Origin: Cinclus cinclus
Lineage: Eukaryota > Chordata > Aves > Passeriformes > Cinclidae
DNA length: 64,000 nucleotides
NCBI RefSeq assembly: GCF_963662255.1
Contig: NC_085056.1
Span: 9,800,216 to 9,864,215 of the forward strand
Reading direction: 5' to 3'
The notes below the pieces were generated by a model. It saw only the letters and a list, made by a program, of their open reading frames with translations. It did not search any database and was not told the origin of the DNA. The position numbers were made by a program, and so were the translations under genes. Below, one piece after another: positions 1-11,569 of the stretch; within the stretch, counting starts at the first letter, position 1, and the number at the start of each line of letters is the position of its first letter.

Positions 1-904
1 CTTTCTGCTATTTTGGAATGACTTAGGAGTGCCTTATCCAGAAGAGCCATGTTATAAACAGAACATTGTAATTGCATGCAATGAAGCAGCTCTGAGTGGA
101 GTCAAGGAATCCCAGACCTGCTGGTTTGCAGCCCTCCTGCTCTGCCAAGGCAGCAGGCAAAAATATTGCAGTAATAAGAGATAAAGTGGGACTTTTAAAA
201 TTAATGTTCTTGCCTTATTAGGCATCTCTTGTGCTACACTCTTAAGTAATTTTGTTAAATACATGCATTAAGACACAACAAGGCAGGGCAAGACAGTAAG
301 ATAATGGTTTGTCATCAGTGGTTATTAGAGGAAAAAGAGAAATGAAAGGCCTTTTCACCCATGAAGTGTCATTATCCCTCTCTTTGGCATGCTTTGAAGC
401 CTTCTTGTGATTGTGCAATTAGCCAAGATAGAGGAAAAAAACGTAGCACTGACATGTGTTCATGCCGTGTCACCTCCCGTAGGGTGTCAGTGTGCTGGTG
501 GAGCTGGTGCTGTGCCTGAGCTCCAGAGGGGCTCCAGCCTGCCCTGGCCACCTCTGCTGGAGCCCCCCAGAGCGGTGTTTGCTCTTGGGAGCCTTTGCTG
601 CTCTATGCACTGTTGGTGTCACTCGTCCAGGGTGGTTTTGCACAATGCAGGATCTGTCTCTGTTGTGCCTCAGGTGTGTAATTGTTGGTATGTACTCGGG
701 AGTTAAATTCAACGTGCTACGTCTTTTGCACCTTTAAAGCTCCGAAGATCACAGGTCAGTGTGCTCACACACAGGTCGTGTCACCCACTGAGGGCCACAC
801 CAAATCCAGTGTCTTCTTTGAGCTGGGGAGCTGCTGGGCTGCCCAGAGCATGGAGGTCCTGTCCCTTCCCTTTGCCCTGCTGGGCTCTCTTCTCTCTTTC
901 CCAG
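1..904. other. Non-coding, GC-richer patch from about 450
   Basis: The first 450 bases are AT-rich unique sequence. From about 450 to 1120 the base composition becomes clearly GC-richer, with many CTG/CAG-type words but few CpGs, so this is not a CpG island. Open frames of 100-140 codons occur on both strands here, for example - strand 749-1174. They overlap each other, are rich in Ser/Pro/Cys/Arg, and look like chance frames that GC-rich DNA allows because stops are rare. No repeat family was recognised. Confidence 0.5.
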
Positions 905-997
905 GCTCTGTGTCCCTTGCAAACCAGACACTAAACAGTGCTTTGGCCCTGAAGGCAAGAACGTTTTGCAAAAGCAGCGGCAGTGTGGCACGATTAG
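905..997 (+). other. Weak candidate internal exon (93 nt)
   Basis: A long pyrimidine tract at about 865-902 ends in CAG at 902-904, a textbook-strength acceptor. A GTAATT donor follows at 998. The enclosed 93 nt is a multiple of three. Two of three frames are open; one gives a short Cys-containing peptide beginning L-C-V-P-C-K. No family is recognised and no partner exon was found. The donor is only moderate. It may be a non-coding RNA exon, a cryptic splice pair or chance. Confidence 0.15.
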
Positions 998-3900
998 GTA
1001 ATTCCTCCCTGTGCCACAGAACAAACCTTTCTCGGAGCTGGGCTCAGCCAAGGACCCGCGAGGCCGTGGCAGCAGCTTGACTGAGGCTCTCTGGGTTTGG
1101 GGCTCAGGAGCCATCCTGCAGCTCAGCTTCATTACAGTGCACCTACTGTGGGCAACTGTGCCCAAGAGTTTCATGGCATTGTACCAGATTTAATAACTAG
1201 CTGATATTTAATTTCTGGTGTGAAATAACATCTGTTATTATATCTAACATAAATATTTACTTGAGAGATTTGACTAAAAAAACATTTGCTTGCCTTCAAA
1301 GCCTATCAATTTCTCATGTGTGGCTGACAAAAGAAGCTTTGAGTGCTTAAATTTATTTTGAGAAATTAAATTAAAATTTTCAACCCTAAAGCTTCTGTGA
1401 TTCCAGACGCTTTCCTTTCATTTTATTGTGTTTGACAGCAACTAGACTCTCAAGGTAAGTGGTGGAGTATAGTCCTATGTAAATGTGAAGCATAAAATGA
1501 AAACTGGGGGGAAGAAAAACATTTAAGGTAGGAAATTAGAACAGTTATTGAGTTCCACACTATGGTTAATGAGTGTGCAGAAAGAAAACATCATCTTGGC
1601 CTAGTGAGCTGGAGCATTACAACTGTTGCAACACTTCTTCTGTTTTTAGAAGGAAATAAGTAATAACCCCAACACATGGGAAGTCTTCAGTTTGCATTTT
1701 TTAATGCCTCAGGGGAGTGCAGTGTTTCTGGTTTAGAATCTGTTAAAATTTTATTTAAAAGGCAGGTTTTGTTCTGAAAGCAAAACAAAAATTAACATAT
1801 TAAGCATATCTGTAGGTCAGGAGTGTATGGGAGAGGGCTTGGCTGCTTCACTGGGACATGGCTCTTTCAGAATTGCCAGCTGAGCTTGGAGGCTGTGAAG
1901 GGAAGACTGAACATTACTGTCCCTTACTGAAATAGGTTGAGTGTTTTCAGGGTTTATGCTGTGTTGCCCTGGGTGTAATTAAAAGCAGCCTGTAATGGCA
2001 CAGGAGCTGAGGGGGGCTAGGCACAGCTTCTCAGTTTTGGGATACTTTGGCATCGTGTCAGGAAGGGGAAGCTGGGATGGGACACTGCTGCCCAGGTGAG
2101 CCCTCTCCTGTTCACTGACTCCAGTGGGAGGGTGTAAATGTTACCCCTCTGGGAGGAGGTGTCCAAAGCTTGCTGAGGATGTGTTGTAGCATCCCATTCA
2201 GACTTTTTCTGCAGTGCTGGTGAGCTCATGCTGTCCCCACTGTTACACTTTAACTGGGGTTTTCCTGTGTGCTGTAGGTAATGAAATATATGGGCTAAAC
2301 TCTCTGAGGCTGAACTGAGTCCTGAGATAAATTAAGCGATTTAATTCTTAAGGTATATGGCGCAATGTTGAGAAATTGAAAAAAACATCTGAAACCTCTG
2401 TAAATGCATCCTGATGGTTGCAGCTAAGGTACAGGGCTGTTTGGCCTGAATTAATAAATGCTGCTTCCCCCCTGGGCTGGTTAGGTGTGTGAGCTGTCTG
2501 CTAGCACAGCTTTGCAGCTTCTGCTGTCTCACTGAATGCCTGAGGAGATGCAGTACATGGTTTTGCATGCTGCTGCATCGTGCAGTTTAGGAAAGCTCTT
2601 GCACGCTTCCTGGGCTACTTAAAAATCCCTTTGTGCAAAGGTTCAAGTATTTTCATCCCATACTGTTACTGAGGAAGCTGTTGAAAGGTGTAAGCAAGTA
2701 TCAAGTCGATCAATATTTTATCCTTCCTAGGCTAATAAGTTCATTATTATTGACACAGCGTGGCTGGCCACCTTCAGTCTGATAAATAACATCCCAAACC
2801 AAAGTAATTGGAGTTCTTTTAATGATGTTTTTATTGGGAAATGTCTTGCCTCCAGCCTGGAGCTTATGGTTGAATCGGGAGAGTCAATTTTTATATTTGA
2901 CTAGATATAAAGAATATGCGACAGGGCAGGGACCCTCATTCTGTGCCCTGTCCTGGGCACAAAGGAGCCGCGTTGTGAGTTCACGTGCCTAGGGAGTGAT
3001 TCCTGAGTCTGCTTCACCTCCTTCACCCTTCTTCTGTCCTTTGGTCAGACATTTCCCTTGGGTCCCGAAGCTCAAGGCGTGGCTGACACCAAAGCATTCT
3101 GCAGCACAGCCAGGTTGTGCCCAGCTGCCATCAGACTCACCCCTCCCTCTGCTACCTCCTCTGGCAAAGTGTTCCACTTGGAGCAGGAGCAGCAAGGCTT
3201 TGTTTCTTGCTGCCCTGGATGGCTGGGAGCAATTGTGTTTGTGGCCTGAGCCTTGCTACCTCTCAAATTTAAAAGCTGCTCTGAAGTTTGTATTACCTTT
3301 TTTGTTTCTTGGAGGTATGTGGATCTTAAAATTAAATGGTTCAAATCTGGATCAGGATTAAATAATTTGGGTCAGGCCATGTTCTCAGACGCCCTCCAGG
3401 AAACACAGTCAGTGGTTAACCTAATCAGCTCCTGTAATTCTACCAAATTTAGCTGAAGCAGCATTTCTACAATAGAAGTAAATCTTAAGCTTAATAGCAA
3501 GCATCCCAATTTTTGAACTTTTCTTGGAAATAGTTTGGTTCTGGTGTTCTCAGCAAAATCCAGAGGCAGTGTCAGGGCATGGGTTAGTCAGCAGCTGGGT
3601 CCTGGTGCTTTGTATGTGCTGTGATGCTTCTTGCTTAGTATGATGGAGTATGATTCTTGGGGTTATGGTAGTTCAGAAATTATATTGCTGACTTCAAAGT
3701 ACAAATCAATAAAAACAGGTAAGTTTTCAAACTGAAAATAGAGATTTTAACCAAACCAAGAATTTCACCAGTTGCCAATGAAGTTTTTAGTTTTTCTGTG
3801 TATAAATAGAGCATACATATGCATTTCAATGCTTCCAGAACTTGCAGCCTTCTCTAGAAAGGACTTTGATCCATAAAGGTTTGTGCTCTGTAAAACACAG

Positions 3901-5834
3901 TGGCCCTTCTGACCTCCAGCCTGTGGAGCTGCTGGGGAAACCTGTGTGAAATAACATTTGCCTGATACTTCCATTTTATTTGATCGACTCCAAAATCCTG
4001 AAGAAACACCTGGGGGAGGTCACCGGAGTGTCTACTTCCCCTTGTGCCTTTGAAATTCTGCTTTGTTTTGTGATTTGGTGGGTGCTTATTGTATCATTCC
4101 ATGTGCATCTTATAGGAAAGTAAGTGGGCCAAGGCATGAAGCAGCTGTTTTGGGAGGCTGGGGTGGCCCAGGTTGATGTGTGACTGTGCTGCAGGCAGTC
4201 AGTGTCTCTCTGCCCCTGCAGTGCCAGGGTCCCACTGCGGCTCTTGTGGGTCCTCACTGACAGACATTTTATAAAGGAGATTTTCCCACTTGCACTGAGG
4301 GAACTCCTGCTCTCATCCAGAGCCTGCTAAAGTAAAAGGAGACTCTGGTGAGGCCCCAGATTTCCAGCTCTCGGGCTGCTACATATTTCTCTTTGTGGGG
4401 AAGGGGCCAAGTGTTTGCAACTTTAGATGTGAAATGTAAAAGCACTTGGTTGTCACATGCCATTAGCTGTTTAAAGTGTGACATCTCAGGAAATGCTTCA
4501 TCGTAATCCTCAAAATGAAGAAATCTGAAGTTAACTTCAAACTGTTTGCTCAGTTTGGGTATCATGTTGCAGGGTCAGATGGTGAACTCAGAGTTGTACC
4601 TACTCTCAAATTGGTTTAAACTGCAGACAGACAGTTCAAGTCCCGAAAAATCAGATTTTTTTTTTTTCTTTACGTGTAAAACCTAGGAGTAATGGCTGTA
4701 TGGCAAAGCTTGTTCAGATACTCTTCTCCAGCTGCTTTCTCTGAGACACCTTTTGCTCAACAGTACTGTTAGTTTATCATTTGCTTCAGTTTGCTTTCCT
4801 CTTCCTGCTGCCAGATGAGTAATGTGAAAAGCTGCTCTGAAAGGATATATGTTGTCTGCCTGGGCTTGTGCCTTAGCAAGCTGAATTTAACTGCCCACCC
4901 CCCGGAAAAAAAAAATAAAAAAGCTTGGATCTGCAATGCTACACAAGGAAGAAAGTGGTGCTGATGCTTTTGGGTTTGCTCCTCGGGAGTGTTCTAGTTG
5001 CTTGCCTATGCAGTGGTCCAGCAGAAGATGTGTCTGGTATGTAAGAACTGGCTATCACAGATGGCCAAGGGGGCCAGTGAAAACAGCTTTGCAGTCATCC
5101 TGTTATGAAATTGCTTCACTAACAAGAGTATGAAACATGAAATTATAGCATTGTGTGGAATAAAGTTTATTGAACTGTCATGCTCAAAGGTCCTATTAAG
5201 CTGTCAGCCTGGTCTGCTTTGTCCTTGATTTTGCTCCACTGAAATTTGACATGGTTTCACTTCTCAAAGCCAAACCTTTCTATACTGACCTCTGTCTCCA
5301 CCATGGTTAATGCCCTTCAGAAAGATTTGTTTGTTACTTCAATATGTCATGTTTGTCTCTGGTCAGAAGTCCTTCATTCCTTGCTTATTTTTCTTTTTAA
5401 CATCATAGTCCATATTTATCCCTGCTTAGCTCTAGGGTACTAATTTACCTCCAGGAGAGTACTTTTGGCTGGTGGGCTGATAGCTATGCAAGCATGTTGG
5501 CTGTCCCTAATGTTATTCAAATTCAATCCAGGTCTGAGTGAGAGTATTTGCAGACAAATTCATATGAATCTTTGTGAAGAAAGCACAGATAGACATGAAT
5601 GTGACTTTAATGAAGGTGGTAGTAATAGGAAATTATGATTGCTGTGTTCAGGGATAAACTTTTTTCTTTTCTAATATGTATGGTTGGGTATTGTATTTAT
5701 TTCCTGTAAGAACTTTTTCTAACTTCTGTTGATACAAGGAAAACATATTTCCATTGAAGAATGTCTTTGGAGAGATTTTTGCTTCATTTACATTTTTTTC
5801 CTTGCTGATTTACTTCAGATAACTATTACTGGTA
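998..5834. other. Unique AT-rich non-coding sequence
   Basis: No gene is supported. A GC-richer patch at about 3000-3250 has overlapping frames on both strands (+ strand 2996-3361, 121 codons; - strand 3072-3344), neither of which resembles a known family. The rest is AT-rich with scattered AATAAA words and short A or T runs (4657-4669; 4905-4921). A GTTCAAGTCCC word at about 4635 resembles a tRNA B box but has no matching A box or acceptor stem. Confidence 0.5.
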
Positions 5835-5856
5835 TTTTTTTTTTTTTTTTTTTTTT
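5835..5856 (+). repeat. Poly(T) tract, 22 bp
   Basis: An uninterrupted run of 22 T. It could be a simple microsatellite or the A-tail of a minus-strand insertion, but the sequence to its left does not resemble a known retroelement. It is length-unstable by nature and prone to sequencing error. Confidence 0.9.
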
Positions 5857-7554
5857 GTTAGACTGCTTCCCACAACATACCAAGCAGCTGTGGCCCTTTT
5901 GTTTCTTGAGGAGTATTCTGATCCTGACATGGGCAGACACAAAGCTTCTGCCCAGCTATACAGCCCTTCCTTGTGCTGTAGGTGTAATTCATCCTGTTGC
6001 TTCTCTGCTTGTGCCATAGCAGCCTGCTCAGGCTGGGCCTCTTGTCACTCATCTTCATGAGATGAGGGTCTCCTTAGAAAATACGGAGACCATCCTATCA
6101 TACAAGGCTAGTAGTAGCATGGAGTGATGTGTAATTGTTGTCACTTGTGAATCATCTGCTTTTTTTGGAGACCAAGGGTTGGGCAAATGGGGGGTGGAGA
6201 GAGAGAAAGAGACAACTATGAAATGTGGAGAAGGTTTGCCTTAAATTTGTCAGTCCCTTGTACAACATCTGCATGTCGTTTTGCTTTCTTCCCTGCCACT
6301 TTAGACAGCCCTGAATCAGTGAGGAGTAGATAGTTCAGTTCTTAAAGCAGTGCTTCTGTAACTACACGCAGTTGTGGAATGTGCTTCTGGTGGATTTGTT
6401 CCATGAAATGCAAGGGAAGGATTCATGAATACATAAAATAACAGCCTAATCAAAGAAATAAACAAGAACAAGTCTGTAATCTTCACAAAATTGGGGGAAA
6501 AAAGTGCTTCTGATGGACTTGCTCCTACTGTTTTCTTTGTAGCTGTTTCCAGAGCTCAGACCATCTGTTCCTTGTTGTAGGTTGTTAAGTGAAATGTGCT
6601 GCCAATACAAATAGCTCTGCTTGATGTTTGTTTGCATAAATTGTTTTGAAAGCTTCATGACGAATTTTAAAGATTACTTACAGGGGTAGGACTCTGTGGA
6701 GGAGGAAATATAAATTTGATGATGAATGTTGGAATCCATTAATTTGTTTGGGATTTATAATAAAGTGAACATTCTATGTGTTTGTTTGGAGGGAAGGGAA
6801 ACAATTTTATCTTGATCCCAGAAGGTAATGGTGACAATATGCTAATTTGCACACATCTCAGTAAATGTGATCAATCTGCCTTCATATCTAAGAATAGTTG
6901 CCTTCACTTGCCCAAATAAACTAGTCAGTATATCTGACCCAGAAAATTTCAGAGAATTGAAGCCTGCTTGGGATTTGTGTGCTTTGAAAAACTCGCACTC
7001 AGTTGTGTCTCCCTCTTTGATATTGGACATTTGTGTGGGAGCAGTGGCTTTGAAATGAGTGTCAGAGAGAGAGGTGGAGGGGAGTCACACCTGGCTGCTG
7101 TGGCTAAATGGTGTAAAAATGGTGTAATGTGGGATCTGTGGTGGGTCATGTGTGCTGTGGCACGTGGGCGGATAATTCCTGCTTCCCAGAGCTGGTGATC
7201 CGAAGGCCAAAAGAAGATGGAGGAAGTGTGCCTAAGGAGGGAGAGGGGATTTGAATGAAGTCAGTGACAGAGCTTGTGTAGTGAGACTTCAACAGGAGGG
7301 TGCTGCCTGATGGGGAAATGTTTACAAATAGCGGGCTTGGAACAGCTGATATGGAAGCAACTCTTTTCCTTGGAGTTGTTTTCCTCTTCTTAATAGAGAT
7401 CTATTATCTGGTGGCTTATGTTTAGCCTTACAGTCTAGTAGCTTCAAGTGGTTGAAAATCAAGTGGCTGCCTCTCTTCTCACCAAACCATTGGGTCTGAA
7501 TTTGGAATCACTGCTCAGTCAGACGTCCCTCTTGTCTCTGAAGCTGTACATTAA
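5857..7554. other. Unique non-coding sequence
   Basis: No gene is supported. It holds a short GA-rich tract at about 6195-6212 and a 7-bp perfect inverted repeat at 6048-6066 (CTCATCT / AGATGAG, 5-base loop). A purine-rich stretch at about 7055-7260 gives short open frames on both strands that look like chance. Confidence 0.5.
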
Positions 7555-7582
7555 AAACACAACCACACATACACACACACAT
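7555..7582 (+). repeat. Imperfect (CA)n microsatellite
   Basis: A short interrupted CA dinucleotide tract, ACAC units broken by CC and AT. It is the only clear dinucleotide microsatellite of this type in the window. Confidence 0.8.
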
Positions 7583-10500
7583 GCTCCTTAGCTGCTCATC
7601 ACAGCTTTGCAGTGGTAATTCTCTGGTTTTAAGTGAATTGACCTGGCTGCTTTCATCTTCAGGTAATGCAGCTCCAGTTTATAATTCAGACCAGGAGCTT
7701 ATGGAGATTTAGAAAGAGGCCCAGAGCTTTTCTTTACTGTGCCAGTTAAAGCATTTATACTGATGACAGTTAAATTGTTGAGGGCTCTGTTATTCATTTA
7801 CATCACAGACACTAAGGTCCTCTGACGACCTACTGCAAATGTAAGCCAGATGTACCTAAACATATCTATTGTACATTTTACTTCATTTCAAACACTTCTC
7901 CTGACTTTCAACTCAAACCTTCTGTCTGTCTTGTCATGCTACAGTATTTAATGATATTTTATTGCATTAGTTCACAAAACCCTTGAGTTTTTCAGTTGTC
8001 CTAAGCTAATGGACTGAATCTGTACCCATTTGCTAATACAAGATCTTTTTTAGTAGGTAGCAGAGCTATTAAACATAAATCAAGGTTTCAGATAAAATAT
8101 TAGGTTTCTGCTGCATCTTACAAAAGGAGAATCTGCAGTTTTACCTGATGATTATATCTTACAAGCTATAGTTAAATCTTGTTTAGGGATTTACTTCATT
8201 CCATACCCAGTAATTTCATACAAATCCACAATGATTATTTTGTATGCTCCTTTCATTTAGCTCATAAAAGGAACTGCATAGCTTGCTAGCTGTAGAAATG
8301 AGAGCAATCCACTATTATTTCCTTTGGAAGGATGCAATGATAAACTGATTTTCAATAAAAAAATTAATTTTTTTACTATTTAACCTGTGTATCAAAAATC
8401 AGACAGTAAGAGAGATCCTGCCTTGATAAGACAGAAATAGCCGGGCTTCCTACAGGAAGAAAAACATGTCACAGCACTCAAAATCTTTATATGCTCTTTT
8501 AAAAAATAGGTTAAAATATCTTTGGTAGAGAATTATGATTTTATTGTCATACCTTTGTGAGTAAACAGGTATCTCCTATTCAGCTTTGGAGCAGGGACTC
8601 TTCCTTTTGGAAGACAAACGTTGGTTGTTTGGCATGTTCCCTGGTCCCAGATGTGGAAAGTGCTCAGCAGAAGTTTGGCTTAACATGGGTTTTGGTACAT
8701 CCTTCTAAAGTGTCTCCACTCCCTGCTGCTTTTTTTTTTAAGTACACACAAAAATCCTTCTAAAGAAAATGTGATAGTGGTTAGGCTGTCCTGAAGTATT
8801 GTACTTGATAGGAAAGCACGGAAGGATACCATTAGGAGCATATGCTCTCTCAGTGTGGGTTGCAGGGGATATGACTGTGCTGCTATTTGTACCATTGCAA
8901 GCCAAGAAACATGTGACACAACTTGATCTCATTTTTAGCCATGTAAATCTGGAGGATTTTTAAAACAAGTTTTGGAGTTGTTTTAAAATTACATATTGTG
9001 AAGCAGAGCACAGTGTGGCTTGTTTCTTGGTCAGAACTTACATACAGTAAATTGGAGCTGGTTGGGAACTCCTGATAAATGATTTCTTTGGAAATATTGA
9101 TGGAATGAAAGACAGCTTTTATAACAATGGATCTGTCTAAGAGTGTCTTTGGTCTGAAATAAGGGAGCAAAATGTTCACCCAAAATAGCTGCAAGGATAT
9201 CCTGGGGGGTAGGAGAACCCCAGGTTAAAGTTCCCTCACAGCTCAAGCTTGTGGTCAGCCTTGCACTTATAATGGGGTGAGTATGTCCCATTTTGGGGTG
9301 GTAGGATGCAATGGGTTGAAGGTCTGTGCTGGAATGCAGTGCAGAAAGAAAACTAGCTTAGAAACATGAACTATTTCCTTGTGGAACAGGATTCTTGGTT
9401 GTAGCTTGCAGTGCAGCTGTTCTTTCTTCAAACTTGAGTCTACCCTGGTTTGAAGGCAATGGTACCAGCACCATAATTTTTGTCCTCTGCTGTAGCAGTA
9501 TCTGTCATGCTCCTCAACCATGCAGGGTGTTGAAAGGTGAAAGTAAATAAATGGGTCTATGGTGCTGTTGCAAAGCAACAGGACCATTCCACTTTTATAG
9601 AGGTTTTGCGGACCTGTTGGTTTGATGTTTTTATTTGGTCAGCTTTTTGTCGAGGTAACTTGCAAATGCATCTGCACTGGGGCCAGGCTAATGATATCAG
9701 ATGCCTTTATTCTAGGTGATAACACCAGAGTGACCTTATAGAGACTGTTTCTCCAAAGAAAAACAATGTCAACTGTTGACTATGCACTATCATTTGAAAC
9801 ACAGTGCTGCTTAAACACATGGGGCTTGTCATCCTGTATTACTGAAAAAACAGAACCAGGCATGGTGGAGTTGCTGGTCAGTGGATGAAAGCTGTTTTTC
9901 TTTCAACATTTCCTCAACTGAAAAAAAGAAGAAGAAAAAAAAAAACCCAACCAAAACCAGCCACCCCTTTAAGTTTTACATGTAAACCACTGGAACTAGC
10001 AGTGCCAGCAATGTGATCACCTTTGAGAATTTAGGAGACAAAAGAGCAGTTGCAGCCGAAGCTGGCCCAGGCTGTTGCTGTCTGTGGCTGGGGTTCAGAG
10101 TTTGTAGTTCAAGGTATCTCCTACAGCCACTCAGAGTTCTGGGGGGAGCTGCTGACTTGGGGGCCATTGCCTGGGCTCTGGGGATGACCCCAGCTCTCCA
10201 CTGGATGTCAGTGTTCCCCAGGAATGCAGCTGCCAGAGGACTTATCTGGCAGTTAAAAAAAAAAAAATAAAGGAGGGGGTGTAGAAAGACTAGAGAAAAT
10301 TAAAGAACAAAGCAACCTTGACTCTTTAGAAAGTCATTTAGGAACAAGTTTTGTGATTGTTCAGCCTGAATTATAAGGCAAACCTCAACAGAAAGATCAT
10401 GTTTACACTAAAACACATCTTACACAACTTCCGGGCTCGCAAGCCAAAAGGAGTTGGATTTAGTTTCAGAAAAAACAAATGAACATTCTTCATTCATTCT

Positions 10501-11488
10501 CCCTACAGTTTTGATATTTTGATATGCTGCAAAGTGAGTGATTCTGTTTTTGTGTCTGACAGTTTTTCTTTTTTCAATAACCACAAAAAAATATTTTTTC
10601 AAATCAGTGAAAGCATGAGCATGTCTCTAAATGATTGATTGCTTGCTGGGTTTCAGCCTTTGATAATTAAACTTAACACAATGTCTCCTCTTCGCTAGAG
10701 AATGGTATTGTGCCAAATTCAAAAGACATGAAAAATTGAAATCAGAAAATAAAAACCTTTTAAAAACCAACTGTTCCCATCTGCTGTGCAGTTCAGAAGG
10801 GAATGTAACAGTGGAAGAGACCCAGAGCACATAAAACAGGAGCAGGAAGAGTGGTGAGCTTTGAGGCTCCACCTTCCACACTCACAGAAGTGCCTTCCTG
10901 TGAAGATCTTGATTCCTGAACATCTCTGGTGGTTGTTTGTTTGGGTTTTTTGTTTGTTTATTTTTAATCCATTAGAATGGATTCATGAAGGGAATTTCAA
11001 GAAGGATTTTGCTGAACAACCAAGTGGGTTTTGTAGCATGTGTCCAGCTGTATCTTTACAGACTCACTGATGGTGTGTTGGGTGTGCAGTCCTGCATCTT
11101 ACTTGGAGCGAGTTGTTTCTGACAAAAGGGCAGATTTCTGAATGGAAGTCCAGAAGGAAGTTCTGGCCATGATGTGGGGTACATTTGAGGGCCCTGTCAT
11201 GAATTCAGAAAAAAACAGCCTGAATTCTGAAGTGCTCTTTCATAATGAATTTTCTCAGCAATATTAACAAGCCTTGTATTTGTTAGCAGCTCTGACTGTA
11301 CCCGGTCTGTCACAAGGTTAGCTCTTTTAGTCAGGCACAAGGTTTGGGCTGGAGTATTTAAACTACAGAAAAAAAAAAATGTAAATATGTGAAAGCCCTG
11401 TCTGACTGAAGAATTAGAGGGCAGCATCATGGTGAAAGTTCTGGTACTTTGAGTTGAGATCTCTTAGCCTTTAAGTTTCAGAAGAACA
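7583..11488. other. Unique AT-rich non-coding sequence
   Basis: No gene is supported. Minus-strand open frames at 8883-9194 and 9267-9587 just exceed 100 codons, but they lack splice context and resemble no family. A perfect A7-TTAA-T7 palindrome lies at 8357-8374. A GC-richer stretch at about 10030-10254 ends in A13 (10255-10267), which superficially resembles a polyadenylated retrocopy, but no source gene is recognisable. A similar A6-T-A-T6 palindrome lies at about 10586-10599. Confidence 0.5.
10255..10267 (+). repeat. Poly(A) tract, 13 bp, after a GC-rich block
   Basis: A13 followed by TAAAGGAGG, immediately downstream of about 225 bp of GC-richer sequence. This arrangement would fit an old polyadenylated retrocopy, but no target-site duplication or parent gene is visible, so only the tract itself is firm. 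Confidence 0.8.
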
Positions 11489-11532
11489 GCAGTACTCCAG
11501 GATCAGTATAGCAGTACTCCAGGATCAGGGAG
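11489..11532 (+). repeat. 22-bp tandem duplication
   Basis: The 18-mer GCAGTACTCCAGGATCAG starts at 11489 and again at 11511, so the period is 22 bp with a 4-base TATA spacer after the first copy. The 18-base core is identical in both copies, suggesting a recent slippage duplication. It lies just upstream of a perfect hairpin. Confidence 0.9.
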
Positions 11533-11545
11533 TGGCTTTACAAAA

Positions 11546-11569
11546 TCTTGAAGACGGAAGTCTTCAAGA
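11546..11569 (+). repeat. Perfect 10-bp inverted repeat, GGAA loop
   Basis: Arms TCTTGAAGAC (11546-11555) and GTCTTCAAGA (11560-11569) are exact reverse complements around the four bases GGAA. Written as RNA this would be a 10-bp stem closed by a GNRA-type tetraloop. The stem is too short for a microRNA precursor, and no transcript evidence is available. Confidence 0.85.

Noticed and set aside
749..1174. 141-codon open frame on the - strand
   Set aside because: Lies in GC-rich DNA where stops are rare and overlaps open frames on the other strand; no domain seen.
4560..4650. Possible tRNA or tRNA-derived SINE, from GTTCAAGTCCC near 4635
   Set aside because: The B-box-like word has no convincing A box, anticodon arm or paired acceptor stem upstream.
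10030..10267. Possible polyadenylated retrocopy (GC-rich block plus A13)
   Set aside because: No parent gene, target-site duplication or open frame of note; the A run alone is weak evidence.
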